Part shown: positions 7,910-15,330 of the stretch, piece after piece
How positions within the stretch are numbered: the first letter of the stretch is position 1
Layout: each line of letters begins with the position of its first letter
NCBI RefSeq assembly: GCF_031157275.1
Contig: NZ_JAVIFW010000002.1
Location: forward strand, 496,001-560,000
Origin: Streptomyces sp. LHD-70
GTDB lineage: Bacteria; Actinomycetota; Actinomycetes; Streptomycetales; Streptomycetaceae
Direction of reading: 5' to 3'
DNA: 64,000 bases
The notes under the pieces: model-generated
What the model was told of the DNA's origin: nothing
What the model saw: the letters and a program-made list of their open reading frames with translations, nothing else
Database searches by the model: none
Made by a program: the position numbers and the translations under genes

Positions 7910-9031
7910 TCAGCGGCCGGAGGAGAGGGCCGCCCCGGAGCCGGGCGCAGCCGAGGGCAGCGCCGTCGACGCCGTGGACTGTGTGGGCTCCGCCGAGTCC
8001 GCCGACGAACCGGACCGCTCCCCCTGCTTCTTCGCCTTCGGCTGTGCCGGGTACTGCGGGAACCCGGAAGCCGGACGGCGTATCAGCGGGGAGAGCGCCG
8101 AGGAGCCGGTGAGCATCGGTGATGCCAACCAGTCCTGCAGGGCGCGTGGCCGGTGCGGTGCGAGCGGCACTCCCGGCACTTGCGGCGCCGCCACTCCGGT
8201 GGCGGCCATCGGTGCCGAGAGCGCCCCGGGTCTGCTGCCCGGTAGCGCCCCTGCGGGATGGCTGCCGCGCCGCCGCTGGGTGTCCCGGGCGCTGTTGCCG
8301 TTCGCCCCTTGCGTACGCATCGGGCTGGCCTTGGAGCCGCGGGGGTCCGCCGATGGGTCGGCAGGGACGGGCGCACCCGCGGAGACCCCGCCGAGCGCGA
8401 TCGCCGCGAGCGAGACGGCGCCCGCCGCCGCGAAGGCGAACCGGCGCCCGCGCGAGGCGGCCGCCCGCTCCTGCAGGGAACGCCCCACGTCATGGATCCG
8501 GAAGCCACGCTCCGGGGAGGCATCGGGCAACGCCCTCTCCGACAGCGGCCCATCGGAGAGAGGCCCGTCGGGCAGCGGGCCGTCGGCGAGAGGCCCCTCG
8601 GCAAGCGGTCCTTCGGACAGCGGCCCGCCCGGCAGGGCGTCGCCGGGCAGCATCCCGCCGTGGGCACCCGAAGGGTCGTACCCGAAGAGGTTTCCGCCTC
8701 TGCCGAAGACGCCGTCCGCGCGCATGCCGAAGAGCGGGTCGGTGACGGGGCCGCTGAAGTCGCCGCGGTCGTCGTCACCGCCCGCCGGTAGTCCCTGCAG
8801 GCGGGCCAGGAAGGAGTCGGAGGGGGGTGGGGGTGCCGTGGACGCGAAGTACGACTTCAGGCTGCGCTGGGCGTCGGCCTCCGCCTTGCACTTGGCGCAG
8901 GTCGCGAGGTGCGCGAGGACGCGCTCGCGGCTGTCGTGGCCCAACTCGCCGTCCACCAGGGCCGCAAGCCGGTCTCCCAGATGCTGCTCGGCCAGGTGTC
9001 GCTCGGCCGGGTTTCGCCGTGATCCGCTCAC
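7910..9031 (-). CDS. Zinc-finger anti-sigma factor (RseA-like)
   Basis: A 373-aa membrane anti-sigma factor. The GTG at 9029-9031 overlaps the sigma factor stop by 4 bp (GTGA), so both are made together. The N-terminal ZAS domain carries H41-x3-C45-x2-C48. This is the redox- or zinc-sensitive motif that holds the cognate ECF sigma factor. A disordered linker follows, with seven GPLxE/D pentads. One membrane helix lies at about residues 190-212, and the outer C-terminal part is Pro/Ser-rich. M. tuberculosis RseA is much shorter, so the linker and tail are an actinomycete expansion. Release by the co-encoded HtrA-like protease is plausible by analogy but not shown by sequence. Confidence 0.88.
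   Translation of the reverse strand: MSGSRRNPAERHLAEQHLGDRLAALVDGELGHDSRERVLAHLATCAKCKAEADAQRSLKSYFASTAPPPPSDSFLARLQGLPAGGDDDRGDFSGPVTDPLFGMRADGVFGRGGNLFGYDPSGAHGGMLPGDALPGGPLSEGPLAEGPLADGPLPDGPLSDGPLSERALPDASPERGFRIHDVGRSLQERAAASRGRRFAFAAAGAVSLAAIALGGVSAGAPVPADPSADPRGSKASPMRTQGANGNSARDTQRRRGSHPAGALPGSRPGALSAPMAATGVAAPQVPGVPLAPHRPRALQDWLASPMLTGSSALSPLIRRPASGFPQYPAQPKAKKQGERSGSSADSAEPTQSTASTALPSAAPGSGAALSSGR
8523..8640 (-). repeat. Pentapeptide GPL(S/A/P)(E/D) repeat DNA in the anti-sigma gene
   Basis: About seven 15-bp units encode [20 protein letters not shown] and GPLSD between the zinc-binding domain and the membrane helix. Confidence 0.75.
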
Positions 9032-9807
9032 GCCGTCGCGCCCCCTCCTCCCAGCACGGGCACACCGGTGACCGCGAGCGAACGGCGCTCCGCGCGGGCC
9101 TCGGGCGACCGGTGCTGCAGGGCCTTGCGGAGCTGGGACCGGCCGCGGTGGATCCGGCTGCGAACCGTGCCGAGCTTCACGCCGAGGGTCGCGGCGATCT
9201 CCTCGTACGAGAGTCCCTCGATGTCGCACAGGACGACGGCGGCGCGGAACTCGGGTGCGAGGGTGTCGAGCGCCTGCTGGACGTCGGCGTCGAAGTGCGT
9301 GTCGTTGAAGACCTGCTGGGGCGAGGGCTCCTTGCTGGGCAGCCGCTCCGCCGCGTCGTCTCCGAGGGCGTCGAAGCGGATGCGCTGGCGGCGGCGGACC
9401 ATGTCGAGGAAGAGGTTGGTCGTGATGCGGTGCAGCCAGCCCTCGAAGGTGCCCGGGGTGTACGTCGACAGCGAGCGGAAGACGCGGACGAAGACCTCCT
9501 GTGTGAGGTCCTCGGCGTCGTGCTGATTGCCGGTCAGGCGATACGCCAGGCGGTACACGCGGCCGCTGTGGGTGCTGACGATCTCCTCCCAGGTGGGCGG
9601 AGTCCACGCCTGCGATTCCGCTTCGGCGGCGAAGGTCGCGGTCTGCACGGAGTGGGCGGCGCGGGAACGGTCAGCGGTGTTGGTCACGGATTTCGGCCCG
9701 ACCTCCGACCTGAGGAGACGCCGCAGTCGCGACATCCTTCCCCGGCCCTCGGCCGCAGCCGCACCTCCCCTGTCGGCTCTGGTGGTGTCCAGTGGAGCCC
9801 CTACCAT
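9028..9807 (-). CDS. ECF RNA polymerase sigma factor (orthologue of mycobacterial SigE)
   Basis: A 259-aa group IV sigma factor. Region 2 is at about residues 75-145 ([18 protein letters not shown] and the DMVRRRQR segment). Region 4 is at about 175-235 with the helix-turn-helix [20 protein letters not shown]. The ATG at 9805-9807 lies 5 nt after GAGGTGG. The open frame to 10215 runs through the promoter and is not coding. A 50-residue N-terminal extension precedes region 2, as in mycobacterial SigE, where alternative starts are used. Its anti-sigma factor overlaps it by 4 bp. An ECF-type promoter upstream suggests autoregulation. It should not be confused with Streptomyces SigE of the CseABC system. 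Confidence 0.92.
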   Translation of the reverse strand: MVGAPLDTTRADRGGAAAAEGRGRMSRLRRLLRSEVGPKSVTNTADRSRAAHSVQTATFAAEAESQAWTPPTWEEIVSTHSGRVYRLAYRLTGNQHDAEDLTQEVFVRVFRSLSTYTPGTFEGWLHRITTNLFLDMVRRRQRIRFDALGDDAAERLPSKEPSPQQVFNDTHFDADVQQALDTLAPEFRAAVVLCDIEGLSYEEIAATLGVKLGTVRSRIHRGRSQLRKALQHRSPEARAERRSLAVTGVPVLGGGGATA

Positions 9808-9906
9808 AGCCACCTCGCCCGTTAGCTCCGGATAAGCGTTTTTACGTGAATTTGGAAGTCGGGCTGCGGTTCCCCGTGTTCCCGGCTTTCCTTTCCACCC
9901 CTTCTT

Positions 9907-9932
9907 AACGCCCGGTCCCATCTGCGGGTTCC
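9907..9932 (-). promoter_or_regulatory. Putative autoregulatory ECF promoter of the sigma gene
   Basis: On the minus strand GGAAC is followed after 17 nt by CGTT, the classic ECF layout, about 100 nt before the sigma factor ATG. The same layout recurs before htrA. Confidence 0.6.
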
Positions 9933-9996
9933 CGGCCCCAACGGATACAGTCACCGGCAGGCCGAAGGCCGTCGACAACGGGGACAGGAGAGGGCG

Positions 9997-10629
9997 ATTA
10001 CCGGCAACCGTCAGCCGACCTTGGCGTTCGTGGACGCCTTTGTCGTCGAGGACGAAGCGCTGCACTGGGCCCGTGAGCGGGCCCGGGAGACGGGGCTTCG
10101 CCCGGTGTCGCCCGGCACCGGTACCGCGTTGCGGATGCTTGCCGCGACCGCGGGCGCCAAGGCCATCGCCGAGATCGGCACCGGAACCGGAGTCTCCGGT
10201 ATCCACCTTCTCCACGGCATGCGACCCGACGGTGTCCTCACCACGGTCGACCCGGAGCCCGAGCGCCAGCAGTTCGCGCGCCAGGCCTTCCGCGCCGCCG
10301 GTTTCGCCAGCAACCGCGCCCGTTTCATCCCCGGCCGCGCCCTCGACGTACTGCCGCGGCTCGCGGACAGCGGATACGACCTGGTGTTCTGCGACGGCGA
10401 TCGCACCGAGTACCTGGACTACCTAGCTGAATCGTTGCGCCTACTGCGGCCCGGCGGTCTCGTCTGCTTCGAGGGCGTCTTCGCCGACGGCCGCACGGTC
10501 GACTCGGGGCCGCAGCCCGCGGAGGTCGTGAAGCTGCGCGAGCTGCTGCGTGCGGTGCGGGAGAGCAGTGATCTGGTGCCGGCGGTGCTGCCCATGGGCG
10601 ATGGGCTGCTCTGTGCCGTGCGGCGCTAG
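9997..10629 (+). CDS. SAM-dependent O-methyltransferase (class I, COMT-like)
   Basis: A 210-aa cytoplasmic methyltransferase of the O-methyltransferase family 3 (catechol/caffeoyl-CoA type). Motif [11 protein letters not shown] binds SAM. The acidic tip of strand 2 ([10 protein letters not shown]) and the DLVFCDGDR motif that supplies metal ligands in this family are present. The frame has no ATG or GTG near the N-terminus. The only codon with a good Shine-Dalgarno (AGGAGAGG, 5 nt) is ATT 9997, which I propose as start; TTG 10021 is the alternative and has no ribosome site. It is divergent from the sigma factor, as Rv1220c is from sigE in M. tuberculosis. The substrate is unknown. Confidence 0.87.
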   Translation: MTGNRQPTLAFVDAFVVEDEALHWARERARETGLRPVSPGTGTALRMLAATAGAKAIAEIGTGTGVSGIHLLHGMRPDGVLTTVDPEPERQQFARQAFRAAGFASNRARFIPGRALDVLPRLADSGYDLVFCDGDRTEYLDYLAESLRLLRPGGLVCFEGVFADGRTVDSGPQPAEVVKLRELLRAVRESSDLVPAVLPMGDGLLCAVRR

Positions 10630-10671
10630 CCGTGTCTGTCGGTCGTCCGGTCAGCTCGGGTTACCCGTGGC

Positions 10672-10697
10672 TCGGTCGCGCAGTTCCCCGCGCCCCT
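10672..10697. repeat. Streptomyces intergenic repeat, copy 1
   Basis: A 26-bp sequence containing GTCGCGCAGTTCCCCGCGCC; it is repeated exactly at 10749. This element is common between Streptomyces genes. Confidence 0.75.
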
Positions 10698-10748
10698 GAT
10701 CAGGCCGTCCGCGGCTCCGCACGCCGTAGCCGCACCGCCCTGCGTGGG

Positions 10749-10774
10749 TCGGTCGCGCAGTTCCCCGCGCCCCT
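10749..10774. repeat. Streptomyces intergenic repeat, copy 2
   Basis: Identical over 26 bp to 10672-10697, in the same orientation, 77 bp apart. Confidence 0.75.
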
Positions 10775-10802
10775 CTGAAGGTCCCCCGGGGGTCGATACG
10801 AC

Positions 10803-10837
10803 ACTGCCCCGGCACGCTGTTAGTGTGCCGGGGCAGT
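10803..10837. terminator. Bidirectional hairpin between O-methyltransferase and DUF3117 genes
   Basis: A perfect 13-bp stem (10803-10815 with 10825-10837) with a 9-nt loop lies between convergent genes. Confidence 0.8.
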
Positions 10838-10861
10838 TGAAAAGTGGTGAGCGCTTCCGCC

Positions 10862-11029
10862 TCAGCCGGCGACCTTCATCAGTTCGTCGCCGAGCGCTTT
10901 GGCCTCGTCCGGCGTCAGCTCGACCACGAGCCGACCGCCGCCTTCGAGCGGAACGCGCATGACGATGCCCCGCCCCTCCTTGGTCACCTCGAGCGGGCCG
11001 TCGCCCGTCCGCGGCTTCATGGCCGCCAT
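10862..11029 (-). CDS. DUF3117 small protein
   Basis: A 55-aa protein starting at ATG 11027-11029 behind AAGGGGA. It opens MAAMKPRTGDGPLEVTKEGR and ends in a helical EALGDEL-like segment (DEAKALGDELMKVAG). This pattern is the DUF3117 family, found in nearly all actinobacteria and of unknown function. The internal ATG three codons on is a possible alternative start. It stands alone between a convergent methyltransferase and a divergent enoyl-CoA hydratase gene. A candidate promoter lies about 100 bp upstream. M. tuberculosis has a counterpart near tag (Rv1211). Confidence 0.88.
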   Translation of the reverse strand: MAAMKPRTGDGPLEVTKEGRGIVMRVPLEGGGRLVVELTPDEAKALGDELMKVAG

Positions 11030-11388
11030 GCTCGTTCCCCTTCCTGAAACCAGCTCATCGCAGCCGGCGGCCCCATGACAGGCGCTGTGTCACCGGCATC
11101 GAACACATTGCTTCCCGGCCATTATCCCGCATCGCAGGACCCGATGACCAACATCGGTAGGCATCGCTTGCGCAACGCGCTTGACCAAAACCACTCAATT
11201 CGGCGATGTGGCTGCGATACTGCGCCACCTCGCACGCCCTGCCGCACATCGATTGTTTGACGCAGGTCACATGCCGGGGCCCATGCCGGGCCGAGATGAT
11301 CTCCGTCATGCTGTGCGTGAACGACGCCGAGCAGACCCGCGCCCACGGCCGTGAACGGCCGGGAGCCGCACCGATGGAGGGGACCGAC
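11030..11388. other. Divergent promoter region
   Basis: This 359-bp gap between the DUF3117 and enoyl-CoA hydratase genes is noticeably richer in A/T than its surroundings at 11100-11260. Besides the candidate minus-strand promoter listed separately, TTGACC occurs at about 11184 on the + strand without a convincing -10. No coding sequence is apparent. Confidence 0.5.
11121..11151 (-). promoter_or_regulatory. Candidate vegetative promoter of the DUF3117 gene
   Basis: On the minus strand TTGGTC and GATAAT are separated by 19 nt. The -10 is close to the TATAAT consensus; the spacing is one or two longer than ideal. Confidence 0.35.
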
Positions 11389-12189
11389 ATGGCCGACACC
11401 GTGCTCTACGAGGTGAGCGACGGGCTCGCGACGATCACGCTGAACCGACCCGACGCGATGAACGCCATGAACACCGACGCGAAGGTCGCCCTCCGGGACG
11501 CGCTCCAGGAGGCCGGCGCCGACACCGCCGTACGGGCCGTGCTGCTCACCGCGACCGGCCGGGCGTTCTGCGTCGGCCAGGACCTCAAGGAGCACATCGG
11601 CAAGCTCGCCGAGGACCGGGACGCGGGCACGGGCGACACGATGAGCACGGTGCGCGAGCACTACAACCCGATCGTGCGGGCCCTCACCGGGATGCCGAAG
11701 CCGGTCGTCGCGGGCGTGAACGGCGTGGCCGCGGGCGCGGGCTTCGGCTTCGCGCTCGCCGCCGACTACCGCGTCGTGGCGGACACCGCCTCGTTCAACA
11801 CGTCCTTCGCGGGGGTCGCCCTGACCGCCGACTCCGGGGTCTCCTGGACGCTGCCCCGCCTGATCGGCCAGAGCCGCGCCGCCGACCTGCTGTTCTTCCC
11901 GCGCAGCGTCAAGGCGCAGGAGGCGTACGACCTGGGCATCGCCAACAAGCTGGTGCCCGCCGACGAGCTCGCCGCCGAGGCGGAGCGCACGGCCCGCGCC
12001 CTGGCCGCAGGACCGACCCTGGCGTACGCCGCGCTCAAGGAGTCCCTGGCGTACGGGGCAGGGCACTCGCTCGACGAGGCCCTGGAGAAGGAGGACGAGC
12101 TGCAGTCCAAAGCGGGCTCGTCCGCGGACCACCACATCGCGGTGGAGGCGTTCATCGCCAAGGAGCAGCCGAAGTACCTGGGCCGCTGA
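11389..12189 (+). CDS. Enoyl-CoA hydratase/isomerase, PaaG-like
   Basis: A 266-aa crotonase-fold protein starting at ATG 11389 behind GGAGGGG; a longer frame from 11206 lacks homology to the fold. The CoA-binding and oxyanion segments are visible (GRAFCVGQDL and GVNGVAAGAGFGFALAADYR). In the second active-site loop the sequence is ADSGVSWTLPR, with Asp where hydratases have Glu. A single Asp is the pattern of PaaG-type isomerases, which act on epoxy-phenylacetyl-CoA or shift double bonds. It is not in a paa operon here. It stands alone between divergent and convergent neighbours, so the substrate is open. Confidence 0.85.
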   Translation: MADTVLYEVSDGLATITLNRPDAMNAMNTDAKVALRDALQEAGADTAVRAVLLTATGRAFCVGQDLKEHIGKLAEDRDAGTGDTMSTVREHYNPIVRALTGMPKPVVAGVNGVAAGAGFGFALAADYRVVADTASFNTSFAGVALTADSGVSWTLPRLIGQSRAADLLFFPRSVKAQEAYDLGIANKLVPADELAAEAERTARALAAGPTLAYAALKESLAYGAGHSLDEALEKEDELQSKAGSSADHHIAVEAFIAKEQPKYLGR

Positions 12190-12214
12190 GGCGCACGGCA
12201 TGCGGTCCGGCGGG

Positions 12215-12799
12215 CTACGCGCGCCGGGCCACGCAGTCCCGCAGGTGGTCGTCCACGAGGCCGCAGGCCTGCATCAGGGCGTAGGCCGTCGTGGGGCCGA
12301 CGAAGCGGAGGCCGCGCTTCTTCAACTCCTTGGAGAGCGCGGTCGATTCGGGCGTGATCGCCGCTACGTCGGAGTGCGTGCGCGGCACCGGTCTGCCGGC
12401 CGCTTCGGGGGCGAACGACCAGATCAGCGCGTCCAGTTCACCCGGCGCCCAGTCGACGAGCACCTTGGCGTTGGCGAGCGTCGCGGCGATCTTCGCGCGG
12501 TTGCGGATGATGCCCGGGTCGGCGAGGAGGCGCTCGGCGTCGACGTCCGTGAACTCGGCGACCGCGGAGATCTTGAAGTCGGCGAAGGCACGCCGGAACC
12601 CCTCGCGGCGGCGCAGGATCGTGATCCAGGACAGGCCGGACTGGAAGGCCTCCAGGCTGAGGCGTTCGTACAGCGCGTCGTCACCGTGGACCGGGCGGCC
12701 CCACTCCTCGTCGTGGTACGCGACGTAGTCCGCGGTGGAGAGGGCCCAGGGGCAGCGCAGCACGCCGTCCGGGCCGGGCAGGGCGGTGTCTTCGGTCAT
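12215..12799 (-). CDS. tag: DNA-3-methyladenine glycosylase I
   Basis: A 194-aa base-excision repair enzyme that removes N3-methyladenine from DNA. The zinc ligands of the TAG family are all present: Cys16 (LRCPWA), His29 (YHDEEWG), His185 and Cys189 (DDHLRDC). The helix-hairpin-helix-like core contains the conserved GLSWITILRRREGFRRAF region. The start ATG at 12797-12799 overlaps the stop of the DivIVA-like gene by 4 bp (ATGA), so the two are translationally coupled. The same pairing with a DivIVA-like membrane protein and folP2 is found in M. tuberculosis (Rv1207-Rv1210). Confidence 0.94.
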   Translation of the reverse strand: MTEDTALPGPDGVLRCPWALSTADYVAYHDEEWGRPVHGDDALYERLSLEAFQSGLSWITILRRREGFRRAFADFKISAVAEFTDVDAERLLADPGIIRNRAKIAATLANAKVLVDWAPGELDALIWSFAPEAAGRPVPRTHSDVAAITPESTALSKELKKRGLRFVGPTTAYALMQACGLVDDHLRDCVARRA

Positions 12800-13383
12800 G
12801 GTCGCGGCTCCTCGGGGGCGTCCGGTGGCGTGCCCGGCTGGACCGGTCTGTTCGGCAGAGTCGGCGGGGCGTCCTGGGGCCCTGGGGCGCCGGTGGTGTC
12901 CTCCGGCTCCTCGACCAGTCCGCGGCCCCCGCCCACCGCTATCGCCTGGGCGCCCGCGAGGGCCGCCTCCAGCTCGGCGATCCGGGCGTCCCGCTCGGCC
13001 AGTTCGGCGCCGAGGCGGCTGAGCGCGTCGTCGACGTCCAGCATGCGGTACCCGCGCAGCGCCAGGGGGAGGCGGAGCGCCTCGACGTCGGCTCGGTGCA
13101 CCGGGCGCGTCACCGGCAGCGGGTCGGTGAGCCGCTCGGGCTCCGCGTCGGGCAGCGCGGTGGACTCGCCGCCGCCCACGACGGCGAGAGTGACCGCGGC
13201 GACCACCACGACCAGCGCGATGAGCAGGAACCAGAACACGAACAACTCCCGGGTGCGGGCCGCGCGCCGGTCCGGGCCGCCGGACGCGCGAGGAATGCGG
13301 ACTGACAGAGTCTTCCTGTCGGGCGCGCCGTCCCGCGGGCCCGTCCGGGCGCCGGGGAGGCTCACCACGTCCGATCGTGCCAT
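12796..13383 (-). CDS. DivIVA-domain-like membrane protein
   Basis: A 195-aa protein with a basic cytoplasmic head, one membrane helix at about residues 46-68, then a segment at about 90-140 resembling the N-terminal DivIVA fold (RGYRMLDVDDALSRLGAEL) that runs into a short coiled coil (AELAERDARIAELEAAL). The Pro/Gly-rich tail is disordered. DivIVA proteins sense curved membranes and organise polar growth. This is not the essential Streptomyces DivIVA, because it has a membrane anchor first and only a short coil. It starts at ATG 13381-13383 with a weak ribosome site, 52 bp from the divergent folP-like gene, and overlaps tag by 4 bp. Confidence 0.7.
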   Translation of the reverse strand: MARSDVVSLPGARTGPRDGAPDRKTLSVRIPRASGGPDRRAARTRELFVFWFLLIALVVVVAAVTLAVVGGGESTALPDAEPERLTDPLPVTRPVHRADVEALRLPLALRGYRMLDVDDALSRLGAELAERDARIAELEAALAGAQAIAVGGGRGLVEEPEDTTGAPGPQDAPPTLPNRPVQPGTPPDAPEEPRP

Positions 13384-13435
13384 GCGCCACTGACAGTTAG
13401 GGTCGCAGGCGACCGATGCGAGGAGGAATCAGGGG

Positions 13436-14305
13436 ATGGGCAGCCCGCTGCGGCTCGGACGACGCGAGTTCGGCGCGTACGAGCCAGTGATCATGGCGAT
13501 CGTCAACAGGACCCCGGACTCCTTCTACGACCAGGGCGCCACGTTCCGCGACGAGCCCGCCCTGGCGCGCGTGGAGCAGGCCGTCGCCGAGGGCGCCGCG
13601 ATCATCGACATCGGCGGGGTCAAGGCCGGACCGGGCGAGGAGGTCACGGCCGCCGAGGAGGTCCGGCGCACCGTCGGCTTCGTGGCCGAGGTCCGCCGCC
13701 GCTTCCCGGACGTGGTGATCAGCGTCGACACCTGGCGCCACGAGGTCGGCGAGGCGGTCTGCGAGGCGGGCGCCGATCTGCTCAACGACGCCTGGGGCGG
13801 CGTCGACCCGAAGCTGGCCGAGGTCGCCGCGCGGTACGGCGCGGGCCTGGTCTGCACGCACGCGGGCGGCGCCGAACCGCGCACGCGCCCGCACCGGATC
13901 GCGTACGAGGACGTGATGGCGGACATCCTGCGGGTGACCGTCCAACTGGCCGAGCGGGCCGTGGAGTTGGGGGTGCCGCGCGAGTCCGTGCTGATCGACC
14001 CGGGGCACGATTTCGGCAAGAACACCCGGCACTCCCTGGAGGCGACGCGGCGGCTCGGGGAGATGGTGGACACGGGCTGGCCGGTGCTCGTCTCGCTGTC
14101 CAACAAGGACTTCGTGGGCGAGACCCTGGACCGGCCGGTGAAGGAGCGGGTGATCGGCACCCTGGCGACGACGGCGGTCTCGGCGTGGCTGGGCGCGCAG
14201 GTGTACCGGGTGCACGAAGTCGCCGAGACGCGGCAGGTCCTGGACATGGTCGCCACGATCGCCGGGCACCGGGACCCGGCGGTGGCCAGGCGCGGGCTGG
14301 CCTGA
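13436..14305 (+). CDS. folP: Dihydropteroate synthase-like protein, FolP2 type
   Basis: A 289-aa TIM-barrel of the dihydropteroate synthase family, starting at ATG 13436 behind AGGAGGA. The pterin-binding signatures are recognisable but altered. IMAIVNRTPDSFYDQG replaces the usual G(I/V)LNVTPDSFSDGG, and the following DIGGVKAGPG replaces the canonical DIGGEST(R)PG. These are the features of mycobacterial FolP2 (Rv1207), which is known not to supply folate synthase activity. I therefore infer a divergent function rather than sulfonamide-target folate synthesis. No folE, folB or folK gene lies near. It is divergent from the DivIVA-like/tag pair and convergent with the LOG gene. Confidence 0.85.
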   Translation: MGSPLRLGRREFGAYEPVIMAIVNRTPDSFYDQGATFRDEPALARVEQAVAEGAAIIDIGGVKAGPGEEVTAAEEVRRTVGFVAEVRRRFPDVVISVDTWRHEVGEAVCEAGADLLNDAWGGVDPKLAEVAARYGAGLVCTHAGGAEPRTRPHRIAYEDVMADILRVTVQLAERAVELGVPRESVLIDPGHDFGKNTRHSLEATRRLGEMVDTGWPVLVSLSNKDFVGETLDRPVKERVIGTLATTAVSAWLGAQVYRVHEVAETRQVLDMVATIAGHRDPAVARRGLA

Positions 14306-14355
14306 GCGGTCGGGGTCGACCCCGAGTACCCGGGCACGCAAGCAGGCAAGCACGC

Positions 14356-14389
14356 AAAAACCCCCGCACGCGCGCGTGCGGGGGCTTTT
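14356..14389. terminator. Bidirectional terminator between folP-like and LOG genes
   Basis: A 24-bp perfect palindrome (14361-14384) is flanked by AAAAA on the left and CTTTT on the right, so it can terminate both convergent transcripts. Confidence 0.92.
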
Positions 14390-14414
14390 CCCGTACGGCC
14401 GGGGGGGGCGGGAG

Positions 14415-15164
14415 CTACCGCCCGACCTCCTTCGTCACCAGGGACACCGCCTCCTCCACATCGTCCGTGACGTGGAAGAGGTGCAGGTCGTGCTCCGAGG
14501 CCTTGCCGCCCGCGATCATGGTCTTGCGGATCCAGTCGACGAGTCCGTTCCAGTACTCGGAGCCGAACAGCACGATCGGGAAGCGGGTGACCTTGCGGGT
14601 CTGGACGAGGGTGAGCGCCTCGAAGAGCTCGTCCAGGGTGCCGAATCCGCCGGGCAGGACCACGAAGCCCTGCGCGTACTTCACGAACATGGTCTTGCGG
14701 ACGAAGAAGTAGCGGAAGTTCACGCCGATGTCGACGTGCGGGTTGAGGCCCTGCTCGAAGGGGAGCTCGATGCCGAGACCGACGGAGATGCCCCTGGCGT
14801 CGCGGGCGCCCTTGTTCGCCGCCTCCATCGCGCCGGGCCCGCCGCCGGTGATCACCGCGAAGCCGGCCTCGACGAGCGCGCGGCCAAGGCTCACGCCCGC
14901 CTCGTACTCGGCCGAGCCCACCGGCGTACGGGCGGAGCCGAACACGCTGATCGCGGGCGGGAGTTCGGCGAGCGCGCCGAAGCCCTCGACGAACTCCGAC
15001 TGGATGCGCATGACCCGCCAGGGGTCGGTGTGCACCCACTCGGAGTCGCCCTCGGAGTCGAGGAGGCGCTGGTCCGTGGTGCCGGGCGTGACCTGTTCAC
15101 GGCGCCGCACGACCGGGCCGAGGTGCTGTTCCTCCAGCGGGCCCTGTGCTTCCGGATTGCCCAT
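14415..15164 (-). CDS. LOG-family protein (cytokinin riboside phosphoribohydrolase-like)
   Basis: A 249-aa Rossmann-fold protein with the LOG signatures GGGPGAME (about residue 110) and PGGFGTLDE (about 160), the latter carrying the catalytic Glu. Such enzymes cleave nucleotide 5'-monophosphates to free base plus ribose 5-phosphate. In M. tuberculosis the homologue near folP2 (Rv1205) produces cytokinins. An upstream ATG at 15170 abuts the AAGGGG ribosome site directly. The ATG at 15162-15164 sits 6 nt from it and is my choice. The N-terminal 50 residues are an acidic, probably disordered extension. Confidence 0.88.
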   Translation of the reverse strand: MGNPEAQGPLEEQHLGPVVRRREQVTPGTTDQRLLDSEGDSEWVHTDPWRVMRIQSEFVEGFGALAELPPAISVFGSARTPVGSAEYEAGVSLGRALVEAGFAVITGGGPGAMEAANKGARDARGISVGLGIELPFEQGLNPHVDIGVNFRYFFVRKTMFVKYAQGFVVLPGGFGTLDELFEALTLVQTRKVTRFPIVLFGSEYWNGLVDWIRKTMIAGGKASEHDLHLFHVTDDVEEAVSLVTKEVGR

Positions 15165-15330
15165 GAACATCCCCTTCCGCTGACACTGTTGCCGTTTCAG
15201 CGTAGGCGGACAGGGGTGACGAACAACGTCATTACGAGCAAGATCGATGTGAACGCCGGACGAGGCAGCCCCGGGACGATCACGGACTCAGGTCACGGGC
15301 TCAAGCCACGGGCTCAGGCACCGGTCCGGC

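Noticed and set aside
5581-8112. 843-aa + strand frame opposite htrA
   Set aside because: It is the antisense of a gene with a complete catalytic triad and PDZ domain; its own translation is Arg/Gly/Val-rich low complexity without a ribosome site.
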